Assembly: GCA_012845835.1 (NCBI GenBank)
Contig: JABAKD010000021.1
Coordinates: 1,501,185 to 1,565,184 of the forward strand
Direction of reading: 5' to 3'
Source: Undaria pinnatifida
Taxonomy: Eukaryota; Sar; Phaeophyceae; Laminariales; Alariaceae
Length of the DNA: 64,000 nt
Numbering within the stretch: the stretch's first letter is position 1; each line of letters opens with the position of its first letter. Below are positions 10,318 through 20,612 of the stretch, piece after piece. Below the pieces are notes generated by a model, which did no database searches, was not told the origin of the DNA, and worked only from the letters and a program-made list of their open reading frames with translations. The position numbers and the translations under genes are program-made.

Positions 10318-11384
10318 TTTCAGGTCCAAGAGGGGTCAAGACTCTGGTGAGACGGGAACTAGGTCGGGTTATCTCGTGAGAACTACGAAGAGAGCCCCAC
10401 GCTAAAACCACTCTGGTGCCTCGTCCTTCGCCTCTTGTCTCAAGCACATCCTCTGAGTATCATCAACAAGAAAAGCTAAACAAGGTAGACCGGTGCTCCG
10501 AGCCAGTACCGGCGTTCGGCGCCCAATGCCTCTAGAAAACGGGCTGCGATCGAGCTAGCACACTAGCAAAAATTAAATCATGAAGGACGGGACTCCTTGA
10601 CCCAAAATTGTCAGACTGCCATTTTCGATGTTGTTGTGCAAAACGGGCTGCGTTTTAGTTTTTGTCCTAGGCCACGGTTTTTGGTCAGCCGAGTGGGGAG
10701 GGGGCGGGGGGGGGAGGGGTGGGGGGGAGGGAGAGAGAAGAAGGAAGGGGAGAGGGGTGGAGGAGGGGGGGCGTTTTTGGCCGGCCGGTTTGCACTTTCA
10801 GTTAGCTCTACGTAACAAACACCAGTTTGTTTGGGGTGAAGGCATAAACTCCTCGAGCAAGGAGGACTCCGAAGCAATATGGTGCATGCATACCGTACCA
10901 TGTGTCCATGCAGTACGTTGGCCACACCGCGTAAGCACGCGTTGGCAAGCCGAACCCCCCCCTGAACGAACAGTGCACGTGCCATCGTCGTGTTCTTGCC
11001 CCGGCAGGAAGGGCGCTTTTTGGCCGACACAAATAGAACAGACCAGACCCCGCAACTATTAATAAGCAACTGGTCAGTACGTTAGAGCCAAGCTTACCTA
11101 TTAATAGTGTGTTTCACACGTTTATGTTTGCGTGATACCTGGTGACGCAGGAATTGGTAAGCAGGCGGAGCGCACTATGGTCTCTGTGTCGGGTTGGGCA
11201 AGGCTTACTGCTGCTCACTTTAGAGAGATTGTTTACCCTCTGCCGTTGGATGGTGGAGATGTGGTAACAACATGGCTAGAGTATGGTTCCGACATTGAAC
11301 CCATGCCAATGGCTCTAGCCTTCACCCTCACCGCGTGGGCAAAAGAACGTGTTGTTGCTTTTGTTCTCGCATTATTTCGCACAG
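10318..11384. other. Intron stretch with purine-rich tract
   Basis: Positions 10690-10775 are G/A-rich on the plus strand. The region 10800-11070 is open in several frames on both strands without splice support. A plus-strand frame at 11132-11533 is discussed under rejections. Confidence 0.45.
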
Positions 11385-11535
11385 ACAGTCGAATCAGTGG
11401 TCACAGGGTAGGCTCCGGCCACTCTGGAGTGGAAGAATACCGCAGAATGAAAGAACTTCAAGCTACTACATTGGTCTACGCGTATATATCAAAGCTGATG
11501 CAGGTCGTAAAAGCGCCAAAACCAAAAAGGTAAAG
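11385..11535 (+). repeat. Dispersed repeat R2
   Basis: The order AGTGGTCACAGGGTAGGCTCC, CACTCTGGAGTGGAAGAA, CGCGTATATATCAAAGCTGA matches 28245-28385 and, less well, 31930-32060. It is part of a longer dispersed element whose ends I could not fix. Confidence 0.6.
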
Positions 11536-12057
11536 GTGAAGTCGAACGCCCGTGTACGTACGTACGTACGTTTGAGGCTTACAATTCTACTCGATCAACT
11601 ATATATTCGACTCGACTCTGGGCCAAGTCGTAACCTTCATATCACCGCCCACCAACAAAGTCACCTTGCGGTCTTAGCATTAGCGATGTCACCCTGAGCT
11701 CCGCACTTTGCCGCAGAGGCAGTGCTGGGACGAGGAGGAGCCAGCGTTAGGTGAAGGTTAGGACTCGACCTGGGGAGTCACACGGCCGGGAACGGGCGGG
11801 AGGGAGTCGAACTCGGTCGGGGAGGGGTCGGGAAGGGGGCGGCGGGGGGGGGATACATTTGAAGAGAACTACGGGCTACCTACGGGCTACCTCATTAGGA
11901 AGTAGTGTCCCACGCTCTGGGTTGCCGTGTACGGAGGTTTTGGGTGTTCGTGAGGATACGCATCCTACGGGTAGAAGTTCGGTTTTTGCGCAAAATGCTT
12001 TCTGGGTAAGCGCCTCCTCAGGCGAGGGAACCACCCAGCATGTTTGAACGCCGATTC

Positions 12058-12353
12058 ATGCCACGGTAGGGGCTAAGTAACGTTCCTGATAACGTTCCTG
12101 GGAACGGTCCTTGTAACCTTTCTGTCCGATTGAGCTCCTCAAGTGAGGAACTAGCGGTCAGTCATGAATCAAGTAATTTCAACAGCATCCTTTTCTTCTT
12201 GAGGACTCTAAGGCACAGAAGCTTGGTCGGATCTTGCGCGAACAAATGCGTTCCAAGTCATGTTTCGGGGGTGAGATATAGAGCTCCTCCTCGTGTTAGG
12301 GACCCAAAAAAAAATCTCAGAACCTTCCGCACCCCCCCCTAGCGTGGGATGGC
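12058..12353 (-). mobile_element. TIR-B element, diverged reverse copy
   Basis: The ends ATGCCACGGTAGGGGCT and CCCCCCTAGCGTGGGATGG are inverted copies. Inside are GCGAACAAATGCGTTCC, CATGTTTCGGGGGTGAG and GAGCTCCTCCTCGTGTTAG, the reverse wording of the family. Confidence 0.65.
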
Positions 12354-12477
12354 TCGGCCCGATGGTGTATCGTAGCCTATTGGTGGTACACCCTAGCTTC
12401 CCATGGGATTGGTCGTCTGTTGCGATTTACGGTGCCCCCCGATGTATGGGATCCCTTTCGCAATATCCGAACCCCAC

Positions 12478-12615
12478 TTCGATGTATCACCCCCCCCTGA
12501 AATATATCAACCCCCCCCCCCTGAAATATATCAACCCCCCCAGAAGAATATAATCCCCCCCTTGAAATATATCCCCCCCCCCCATGAAATGTATCACCCC
12601 CCCCCTGAAATATAT
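12478..12615. repeat. C-tract/TGAAATATATCA tandem array
   Basis: Five to six units of about 24 bp: a run of 6-10 C followed by TGAAATATATCAA or a variant. Confidence 0.9.
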
Positions 12616-12801
12616 GGTTCTTGTTTCGGGTGAGGTGAGTCATCCGCCGCGATATCGCTAGGGGTTGCACGCTTTTGGGGCCAAATATTGTTTGGGCGGT
12701 TGACCTCCTCAACCGTGGGACTGTTGGTTGGCATAGTAATGTTTTACGAGTATCTAAACCGTCGTCCTAGTGACTAGCGCATACAAGTATTGGTCGGGTT
12801 G

Positions 12802-13074
12802 GACGCTTGCTACGATGAAGGTGCAGCACTTTTCGTCTGAGTCGGTCGGTTCTGAACGACGGGCCTCCTTAACCCAAACAATCGTCGGAAATGGACCATT
12901 TGTTTCTCGCGTGATGATTCTCATTTCATACCTAGGCCATGGGGTTTTCCATCCGAGTTCGTAGCCGTTCTATGTTTCTCCATAATTCAGTTTTTTGGGA
13001 CTTGGTCTTAAGCTCCGAAAATTTGAGGAACCTCAGAGAAAGAAAAGTGGTGCACCTGTACCGTAGCGCGCGTC
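12802..13074 (+). mobile_element. TIR-A element, full-length copy
   Basis: 273 bp, from GACGCTTGCTACGATGAAGG to CACCTGTACCGTAGCGCGCGTC. The internal order CTGAACGACGGGCCTCCTTA, CCTAGGCCATGGGG, TCTTAAGCTCCG is kept. Confidence 0.85.
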
Positions 13075-13649
13075 GTTGAGCGAACGAATGCCTCCATAAC
13101 CCTGCCTCGGGTGAGACGTTGACCTCTCTGACGTTAGGGTCTCACAGACGCATGACGTCTGGTACACCCGTGGCGAGGGATAGGACTTAGAAACAAAAAA
13201 GTGAAGTGAACAGCTGTGTGTCACCATGGCATGCGTCTGAATACCACGGCGGTCTTTTACTATTTTTCCGCGCCGCCGCGACATTTAAGCTGACGGCACA
13301 GGCTACAATAGATGGCAGCACAGGTGCACCGTTCCATTCCGTGTGAGGTTCACTCACTCGAAAGGGTTCTGTACATCGCCCAAGCCCTGAGCTTGAGCAG
13401 ACTGTAAGACCAGTGCTACGGTACCGTAAGGATTCCCTTTGGGGGGGCATTTTTTCGGTGGCTTGGGGCTCACTCGCGCAATTGTGCCCCCATGTTCCCC
13501 GCGGTCATAGGCTTGCACGCGTTGTTCTATTTTTCGTTTTGTGGAATCCCCGACGAGATGGTTCTTGCTACGCTGCGACGAACGAGCCACCTGGCATGTT
13601 TTTGTCAGAGAGTTATAGAGTCACTCTCGCGCGACTGTGACAGCTCAGA
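13075..13649. other. Intron stretch with repeat scraps
   Basis: About 13078-13160 carries TIR-B words (GCGAACGAATGCCTCC, TGACCTCTCTGACGTTAG). About 13480-13640 shares GGCTCACTCGCGCRAYTG and GTTATAGAGTCACTC with 16320-16520 and with ends at 28050, 37920 and 45640. That is a further family marked by ACTCGCGCGAGT. Confidence 0.5.
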
Positions 13650-14395
13650 TTCGGTAGTAAAAATTTGGGGTACCCCCGTACCGTAGCCTTGATCAGAGGT
13701 ATACCCTTTTTTGGCTTTGACCCGGTAGTGAAAATTGGGGGTACCCCCCCACCGTAGCCTTGATCAGAGATGTACCCTTTTTCGGCTTTGATCCGGTAGT
13801 GAAAATTGGTGGGTCGTAGCCTTGATCAGAGGTATACCCTTTTTTGGCTTAGACCCGGTAGTGAAAATTGGAGGTACCTCCCTACACCGTCGTCTTGATC
13901 AGAGGTATACCCTTTTTTGGCTTTGACCCGGTAATGAAAATTGGAGGTATCCCCCCACCGTAGCCTTGATCAGAGGCATACCCTTTTTTGGCTTTGAACC
14001 GGTATTGAAAATTGGGGGTACCCCCCTACCGTAGCCTTCATCAGAGGTATACCCTTTTTTGGCTGTGACCCGATAGTGAAAATTGGGGGTACCCCCCTAC
14101 CGTAGCCTTGATCAGAGGTGTACCCTTTTTCGGCTTTGACTCAGTAGTGGAAATCGGGGGTATCCTCCTAACGTAGCCTTGATCAGAGGTACACCCTTTT
14201 TCGGCTTTAAACCGGTAGCCAAAATTGGGGGTATCCTCCTACCGTAGGCTTGATCAGAGGTATACCCTTTTTTGGCTTTGACCCGGGAGTGAAAATTAAG
14301 CGGTACCCCGCTACCGTAGGCTTGATCAGAGGTATACCCTTTTTTTTCTTTGACTCGGTAGTGGAAATCGGGGGTACCCCCCTACCGCAGCCTCA
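13650..14395. repeat. 72-bp minisatellite, about 11 units
   Basis: The unit reads CGGTAGTGAAAATTGGGGGT, then ACCCCCCTACCGTAGCCTTG, then ATCAGAGGTATACCC with TTTTTTGGCTTTGACC. Units start near 13650, 13722, 13792, 13855, 13929, 14001, 14072, 14142, 14213, 14284 and 14357. The GAGGTATACC-TTTTTTGGC part matches the left end of TIR-A, so the array may descend from one. Confidence 0.95.
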
Positions 14396-14414
14396 AATGG
14401 AAGTGCCACTCGAG

Positions 14415-14575
14415 GAACAAACCCATGACCTAGGTATACAAAAAAAAAAAACTGAAAATGACGAGAATGATGGCATTCCGACGATTGTGGATTAAAACGG
14501 GTTAAGGAGCCCATTACTTTGTTCAGCAAAAGAATTTTAGCGACAAAATTGCTCCCTCGCCGTCGTAGCCTGGTC
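14415..14575 (-). mobile_element. TIR-A fragment
   Basis: CCATGACCTAGGTATAC, ATTCCGACGATTGTGG, GGGTTAAGGAGCCCATTAC and a CGTCGTAGCCT end keep the reverse-orientation order. It borders the 72-bp array. Confidence 0.65.
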
Positions 14576-14860
14576 ATTCGGAAAAGAACCAAAACTAGAC
14601 AAAAAAAAGCGCCCCGTCTACCGTGGCATCCGCATGACATGGATTGGCTTTCCGCTGGCCCTCCGAACAACTTCGAAGGTATGAAAGTCGGAGGTGTGAG
14701 AGGTTTGCGACGGAACGAACAGGTTTGCGGCCAAGACCCAGACTGCTGCACAATCAACCCGGCAAAACGGCGGCATCGATTCCCACCCCCTAACCCCCCC
14801 CCCCCCCCGCCCCGCGCGCGTACGGTTCTTCAACAAAGAAGCTGCACCTGCTAGGTTCAC

Positions 14861-15028
14861 CCGTCTGGAGATTCTTGCGCGGCAACTTTGCCGGAGCAGC
14901 GGCAGCAGCAGCGGAAGCGGCAGCAGCCGCGGCTACCGCTGCGACGGCGGACGACGATTCGGCGCCCCTCACAGCGGCCGTGAAACTGGCAACGAAGGCA
15001 GGATAGTTCACGTAGGATCCCCCCTGCT
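14861..15028 (-). CDS. Exon of giant EF-hand gene (EF-hand exit helix and Ala-rich linker)
   Basis: Minus-strand exon between an acceptor (CCGCTGCGCAG) and a donor (GTGAACC). It starts with two bases completing a codon and ends one base into a codon. It reads QGGSYVNYPAFVASFTAAV, the second half of an EF-hand loop followed by its exit helix, and then an alanine-rich linker of about 25 residues and a basic end (PAKLPRKNLQT). Joined to the 17-nt exon at 15387-15403 it completes a loop SKQGGSYVNYPA, which lacks acidic ligands and probably does not bind calcium well. Confidence 0.7.
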
Positions 15029-15386
15029 CTGCGCAGCGGTGGCGTTGTAGTAGCCTGTTCAAGACAAGAAGGGGAGGAGGAATGAGAGCGGTAGAGTTAT
15101 GGTCTAGGGGCCAGGGAGGCTGCAGCGAGGACCTGTACGCCGCAAAACACTGCTGTCGCGCGTGGAGCAACCAGTGTCTTTGGATGGACCCGTACGAGAG
15201 ATGCGCTTGGGGATCAGCAAATGGCGGAAAAAACATTATATAGCCCGGGAGTAGCGGGCGTTCTTAGGGCAAGCCGGCCTCTTCGCGAGCAGTATTGCGT
15301 ACTCCGTGGATACGCAACTGGGAGAGCATCTTCCAAAGAAAGCGGAAAGAGATCTAGCGAGCCAACTTGAAGCTGCCACGGCCTAC

Positions 15387-15403
15387 TCGAATATAGGTCT
15401 TCT
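15387..15403 (-). CDS. Probable 17-nt microexon of giant EF-hand gene
   Basis: AGAAGACCTATATTCGA on the minus strand lies between TAGTGCAG and GTAGGC. The upstream exon (15491-15645) ends two bases into a codon and the downstream exon (14861-15028) needs two bases. Seventeen bases is a length that repairs the phase, and it encodes REDLYSK across the joins. That supplies the missing helix residues between AELTR and QGGSYVNY of the EF-hand. I inferred it from phase and motif spacing; no transcript was available. Confidence 0.5.
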
Positions 15404-15490
15404 CTGCACTATCAATAGATGTCGATAACCAAGGCCGAGCGGCCAAGCACGACACCTGATACCGCAAGATGCGACAGATGGTGCCCTCAC

Positions 15491-15645
15491 CGCGTAAGCT
15501 CGGCCTCTCCAACTCTTCCAAGGCCGCCCTCCTTCTCCAAGGCCTTGGCAAACGCACGGCGCGTCGCTTTGCCGGTCCTGTCTTTGTCCGCGAACTTCAG
15601 AACGTCCGACAACCGCCGCACTTGAGTCAGAAGCTTAGCTCGGGC
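15491..15645 (-). CDS. Exon of giant EF-hand gene (degenerate EF-hand)
   Basis: Bounded by an acceptor (ATCGCAACAG) and a donor (GTGAGG). It starts on a codon boundary and ends two bases into a codon (155 bp). It encodes ARAKLLTQVRRLSDVLKF, then the loop DKDRTGKATRRA, then an exit helix (FAKALEKEGG) and the start of the next EF-hand (RVGEAELTR). The loop has D at 1 and 3 and G at 6 but A at 12, so the calcium-binding Glu is missing. The phase matches the preceding exon at 20507-20612. Confidence 0.8.
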
Positions 15646-16379
15646 CTGTTGCGATGTTTCGGAAGCGTTAAATACAGTCAAGCGCAGGGCATGATGGCGA
15701 ATAATACCCAGGGACTAAGGCTACAGTAGACGGGTTACATTTAGGGTTTCTCTTTTCGGGCGGCTCAGGATCTCACTCCCACGCGAGTGTCTGCTAAATT
15801 TTTTTCAGGATCGTAATACATGTTTTTTTGTGTTTTGCGGTTTCGGGAAGTGAACCGCAACGCGATTTTATTTTGCATCGCGCCAACAAAAAAGGATAAA
15901 ACAGCTTTGCTAGGGCCATTCCTAACGAGCACAAAAAAAAAAAAAAAAAAAAAAACAGAAATCGTTACGAAAAAGCGCGACATTGTCACGAAACGTGATA
16001 CTTTTACTCGCCAGGAATCCGGACGTTGAGTCGAGTTTTTTAATTCCCCATTATAAATTGATATCAGGATCCCTGACAAAAAGAAAAAAAAATAAAAAAT
16101 TATTGTTTCATTTTTTTTTAAAAAGAGTGGCCTCTCGGAATGTAATAATGTCAGGAATCGTCATTTTTTTGTTTTCCTTCTTTAGAAATGACGCCTCGTG
16201 AAGAGCTAGCTCTCCGTGCGGCTGTGAAAATGGGAGGGCATTCGAATGACCGATGACCACTGACCACAACGCTACGATACGGGGAGCGTGTCTCTTTTTA
16301 AGGGCATTTTTCTGCGGTGGCCCGGAGTCACTCGCTTGAGTGACATGCTCTCTCTTCCTTTGCGGTCTTGAGCTTTTTC
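15646..16379. other. Intron stretch with dispersed repeat R3
   Basis: About 15790-16160 is AT-rich with CAGGATCGTAATACATG, CGTCACGAAACGTGATAC, CCAGGAATCCGGAC and GATCCCTGACAAAAAG. The same words occur at 31475-31700, so this is a dispersed family. A 21-base A run lies near 15934. Confidence 0.6.
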
Positions 16380-16392
16380 TTGTTTTGTTTTG

Positions 16393-16421
<29 letters not shown>
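16380..16421. repeat. TGTTT microsatellite
   Basis: Eight near-perfect TTTTG units. It sits inside a repeat that has ACTCGCTTGAGTGAC to its left and GAGTCACTCGTGCGAGT to its right. Confidence 0.9.
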
Positions 16422-16423
<2 letters not shown>

Positions 16424-16523
16424 TGTTTCGCGACACGAATCCTCAATGCAACAGTTAGCCACGCTGCGCCAAGCGCACCTTGTAAAGTATTTTCGTCAGT
16501 GAGCTACAGAGTCACTCGTGCGA

Positions 16524-16967
16524 GTATGATATGATAGTATGATATGATAGTATACTATGATAGTATGATATGATAGTATGATATGATAGTATGATACGAG
16601 GTAGCATGATATGATAGTATGATGTGATAGTATGAAGTGATAGTATGATATGATACGAGGTAGCATGATATGATAGTATGATATGATAGCATGATATGAT
16701 AGTATGATATGATAGTGTGATATGATAGTATGATATGATAGTATGATATGATAGTATGATATGATAGTATGATATGATAGTATGATATGATAGTATGATA
16801 TAATAGTATGATATGATACGAGGTAGCATGATATGATAGTATGATATGATATGATAGCATGATATGATATGATAGTATGATATGATATGATAGCATGATA
16901 TGATATGATAGTATGATATGATAGTAGTATGACATGATAGTATGATATGATATGATAGTATGATAGC
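16524..16967. repeat. ATGATATGATAGTATGAT array
   Basis: About 440 bp of 8- to 13-bp units built from GATATGATAGTAT, with higher-order inserts ACGAGGTAGC about every 70-190 bp. All three minus frames stay open because of the repeat; there is no gene here. Confidence 0.97.
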
Positions 16968-17801
16968 TCAAATCCCATGGGCGAAAAAACGGGGTAAGAT
17001 ACTACAGTACCCTAGGCTTGGCCACATCGACGGCTTCCCCTTACAACCTGAGGAAGAGTAGACCAAGGGCCCAAGCTAAGGTAGCGGAGTCACTCTTGGA
17101 ACCTTTGTTCGCAGCATCGGGGGTCATTTCCGCGAGTGAACCCCGTTCCATGGCGGGTCTTGACCCCTTTAGAGCCCCCGAGACCCTCCCTATACTAAAC
17201 CCAAGTAATTTTGTCCCCCAAAACGGGTTTCCAGTTGTAAAGTGGTTTTTGTTTTTGCCTCGGGGGGAAACTGGGCTGGAGCGATTGATTACGCCGCGTC
17301 AAACAAAAGTCGTCGAAAATAGTACCAGGTATCTTTTTTGCCTGTTAGCGAGGGTGAAAGGTTGCTCGACCGCGTGACTCAAAGCTGACAGTGTACAAAA
17401 GTGGGTGTATCCCCCCCCCGCCATGGCACTCTCCCGCCGGAGCCATGGCCAGATGTGTCCCACGATACGGGCAGGCCAGGGCTACCGTAGCAAGGGGGAT
17501 GCTATTAATAATACCCCCCATTTGCACTGCCGGGTTTCCATTCATCACTCGCACCGAGTGCCTCTACCCCTCGCCGACAAAATTATATAAGGCGTTCTTG
17601 TTGTGGGCAGCATCGGTTACCATTCCATTGCCGATCCATGAATCAAGGTCAAAAAGCACGACACAGCTTAAGGCCGCAAAAAGGAAAAGGAGGTCCGCGA
17701 GTGACCGCCGAGCCACTGCTAAAAAAAAAACAAAAAACAAAAAAAATGATGGGATCCTTACCCTTATGGTACCGTAGCCTTGGTGACCAGCCCCAAATTT
17801 C
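16968..17801. other. Intron stretch with dispersed repeat R1 and another repeat
   Basis: About 17150-17265 is dispersed repeat R1: GACCCCTTTAGAGCCCCC, CCTATACTAAACCCAAGTAA, GGGTTTCCAGTTGTAAAG. R1 recurs at 29590, 29870, 31055, 31340, 44885 and 48510, and reversed at 23860 and 40075. About 17585-17720 is related to 18680-18850 (TTACCATTCCATTGCCGATC against TTTCCCTTCCATTGCGGATC). Confidence 0.6.
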
Positions 17802-18072
17802 GACGCGTGCTACGATAGAGGTATGAAGGTATACCGTGTTCTGGCGAAAATTGTTTCTATATGACGGGGCTTCTCAGCCCAAAATCGTCGGGAAAGTTCT
17901 AGGTCGTTTTTTTCGCGTGGTTATCGTTGTGTACCTAGGCCATGGGAGTGTTTTTATTCGGTAGCAGTTTTATTTTTCTCCAGAACGTTTTTTTTTCGGG
18001 AGAGGTCTCGAGCTCCGAAATTGAGGTGCCTTCAGGGGAAAAAAGTGGTGCACTTCTATTTGTAGCACGCGC
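17802..18072 (+). mobile_element. TIR-A element, full-length copy
   Basis: 271 bp, from GACGCGTGCTACGATAGAGG to CACTTCTATTTGTAGCACGCGC, with the internal words CCCAAAATCGTCGGGAAAG, GTACCTAGGCCATGGGAG and GGTCTCGAGCTCCG. Confidence 0.85.
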
Positions 18073-18278
18073 CTTTCGTCTCTGTATATTTTCTGGACTA
18101 CGGGCGAATCGCTACTCCCCCCTAATCTCTCGGACTGGTGTTCTTGTTTCACAAGATATTTCGTTTTGGCAACCTAGACCATGGGAATAAATCATCGAAT
18201 TGCACCTTTTTCCCATCTCTCGGCTCTAAAGCTTGGGTGAGGTGTAGAGCCCTCGCGTAGGTGAGCAGCCTCACAACA

Positions 18279-18549
18279 GACGCGTGCTGCGATGATAGAG
18301 GTATACCTTTTTTCACCGAAAATATTTTCTGAATGACGGGGCTCCTCAACCCAAATTCGTCGAAAAAAACGCCATTTTTGTTTTGCACAATTCTCGTTGT
18401 GTACCTGGGCCATGGGAGGTTTTCACTAGGTACTATAGCAGTTTTATCTTTTCTCCGACTCGGCATTTGGGGGAGGTCTCAAGCTCCCAAAATCGAGGAA
18501 CCTCAGAAAAAAAGTGCCGCACCTCTATCCCTCTATCCTAGCATGCGTC
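18279..18549 (+). mobile_element. TIR-A element, full-length copy
   Basis: 271 bp, from GACGCGTGCTGCGATGATAG to CTATCCTAGCATGCGTC. It is in the same orientation as the copy 200 bp to its left, and the body is well conserved. Confidence 0.85.
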
Positions 18550-19641
18550 AACATCCAGAATAGGCTTGGACTATTTCGTGTGTCGCACCAAACGCAACCG
18601 GTAGGAGGGGGGGGGGGGGGGTACCCTGTTTCCACTACTGGTTTCGAGATGCTCGCACGAGTAACTCCGTACGTGTTAGGTCATCTTCTTGGCGCAGCTC
18701 GTAGTTTTCCCTTCCATTGCGGATCCACAATGCCGCCGTGAATGTCAACCACGCGACAGCTCCAGGCCGCGGCGGAACAAGGGGGCCATTCGCCCCGAGT
18801 CACGCCGAGTCGCTGCAAGCAAAGGGCCCGAACCGTCACCCCGCCAACCGCAACCTGGAACGTGTGAGAACGTGTAGATGTACCTCTAGCGTAACCAGCG
18901 TTCTTGAGGTACGCATCAACGCTGTGTGCTGTGCGGTAGGGCGGTCATTTTCAGGGCCTTCGTTTTCAGTAACTAAGGAGCCACTCGTGCGGGCGGCCGC
19001 TTGTGTATTCAGCTCTTGTCTTCCTAATGGTCGCCTCAAATTACGAGTTATCGAATTACTCTCGCGATAACTCTGCGCCAAAAACGTGTTTTGTTTTTCA
19101 ATTCCGGCTTTGGGCGAGGTTGTGAGCAACGCGCGCGAGCGGCCCCAAATATGGTGACGTGAAAAATGTTGAAGTACACTTCCCCACTGCACCCTTCGGT
19201 CAGCACTCGCTTCGTATGTGCCATTTTACAGGTTTAACCTTGGCCATTCTTTGACGAGAAAGGTAACTTTGCGCCGGCGCGGATTGGCATCGCAGTGGCG
19301 ACGAACCGAACGTTGAACTCATGTCAAATTCCATCGAGGGATATCTCTTGTGCCCGCCGTGCAAACACGCACGAACACTTTCAGGCCGATCACGCGGCCG
19401 ACCCACGCAGAGCTCGGCTATCTGTGCAGGGCGCGTAGTGTTAACAGCGTTCACCAGAGTTGAACCCTTGCTGTGCAGCCTCACAGGTAGAGAATATCCT
19501 TTCGGGTAGGGTATCTGCAGTAGGCCAGGAAACGCTCTAAACCTCTGAAAATATATGCCTTGTACGCAGTTCGAGTCGGGTCGACGAGGGAAGAACTAGC
19601 TAGAGTATTTTCCAAATAAAAATAAAGGCGTGTGGTGAGTC
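18550..19641. other. Intron stretch, unassigned
   Basis: A G run lies at about 18607-18621. Open frames on both strands at 18700-19500 have decent composition. I could not find splice pairs giving a consistent phase or any EF-hand-like motif. Confidence 0.4.
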
Positions 19642-19883
19642 GTTCTATGGTAGCCCCTCCAACACTTCTTTAAACGAAATCGCCGGTTTCGAAACCAGCT
19701 CCCGGCCGTATCTCCTGAAAAACGGTGCCCCCTTGCCCCCCCGACGTCATCGTTCGAAAGTCCTTTGCAAACAGAAAAATATATGAAGATTGTATTTTGA
19801 TACCATCCTTCCTCGTGTCGAGCAGCCATGAACCGTTCGTTAAAGAAAAAATCACTGGTTTTGAGGGGGGGCTATCGTAGAAC
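19642..19883 (+). mobile_element. TIR-C element, full-length copy
   Basis: 242 bp. The left end GTTCTATGGTAGCCCC and the right end GGGGGCTATCGTAGAAC are inverted copies. The internal words are shared with 6853-7098 and 39695-39955. No coding capacity. Confidence 0.85.
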
Positions 19884-20024
19884 CAGTCGTGTACCGTGGT
19901 GACGAGGTTGGAGAAGAGTCGACTTGCTGACCCCGGACCTGAGCTACGTCTAAGGAAGGAGAAGGAGGCCAAAAAAATGGCGATGATAGAAGAGAAGGGC
20001 GAAAAAAGAAACGACCCTCGGGAA

Positions 20025-20230
20025 TTGAGTCTACGCTCAGCAAAATGTCTACCATCAGGATCTACCCTCTCCTCGGGCAGTTCTCTACCCTCACGTCGGG
20101 TTCCTACCCTGAGACGTGGTGTTTACCTTCCCACCTTCAGGCAGAGGGTCCACGCTCATGTATAGAGTGTTTGCCCTCAGGTACAGTGTCTAATTAAGGG
20201 TAGACTATCTCCCGTCTAACATTGGGTACG
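20025..20230. repeat. Minisatellite of about 24 bp
   Basis: Irregular units around TCTACCCTCAGG-CAGTGTT, eight or so copies with much drift. Confidence 0.75.
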
Positions 20231-20506
20231 GCTGCTCTCAGTTTTACGGATTTGCTGCGGATGACCTCACCCTGGTGAAAAGTTATTGCCTTCGAAGCCG
20301 TAGGTGGCTCGTCGTTTTGGCTTCGACGCTGCCCAGGATTCTGCGGTGCTATTAGCACACGTGTTGCGGTATACCATTCTCCGGCATTCGCAACCTAAGT
20401 GATGTCACGAAACTATCCACGGAATTATACACGAGCACACCCGAATGGAAGAGGGTTTCTGTACGCCGAAAATGAAACAAAACACATCCACCACATCAGG
20501 CCTTAC

Positions 20507-20612
20507 CTTGTTGCCTTCGCCAACCAGGGCGGCTCGTTTCGCGTCGATGTTGCTCTGGACGGTGCAGCTGCGCTCGCGGGCCAGGGCGATTGCCGCACGG
20601 CACTCGGCAGGC
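20507..20612 (-). CDS. Exon of giant EF-hand gene (Cys/Ala/Arg linker)
   Basis: Between an acceptor (AGCTTCTACAG) and a donor (GTAAGG). It starts with one base that completes a codon and ends on a codon boundary, which fits the next exon at 15491-15645. It encodes PAECRAAIALARERSC, then a stretch ending in ALVGEGNK: a helical, Ala/Arg-rich piece with no motif I can name. Another frame is also open, but only this one fits downstream. The upstream exon (22474-22677) ends in phase 0, so a linking exon is missing between them. Decayed copies of its acceptor side lie just upstream (20613-21900). Confidence 0.65.

Noticed and set aside
11132-11533. 133-codon plus-strand frame starting with ATG
   Set aside because: Its last third is dispersed repeat R2, the rest has no recognisable domain, and no transcript signals are visible. 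It cannot be excluded as an orphan gene, but it is not supported.
16496-16978. Tyr/His/Ile/Ser-rich frames on the minus strand (up to 160 codons)
   Set aside because: All three frames are open because the GATATGATAGTAT unit has no stop on that strand.
19200-19510. Exon on either strand with decent composition
   Set aside because: Splice pairs exist on both strands but none gives a phase that fits the neighbours, and no motif was seen.
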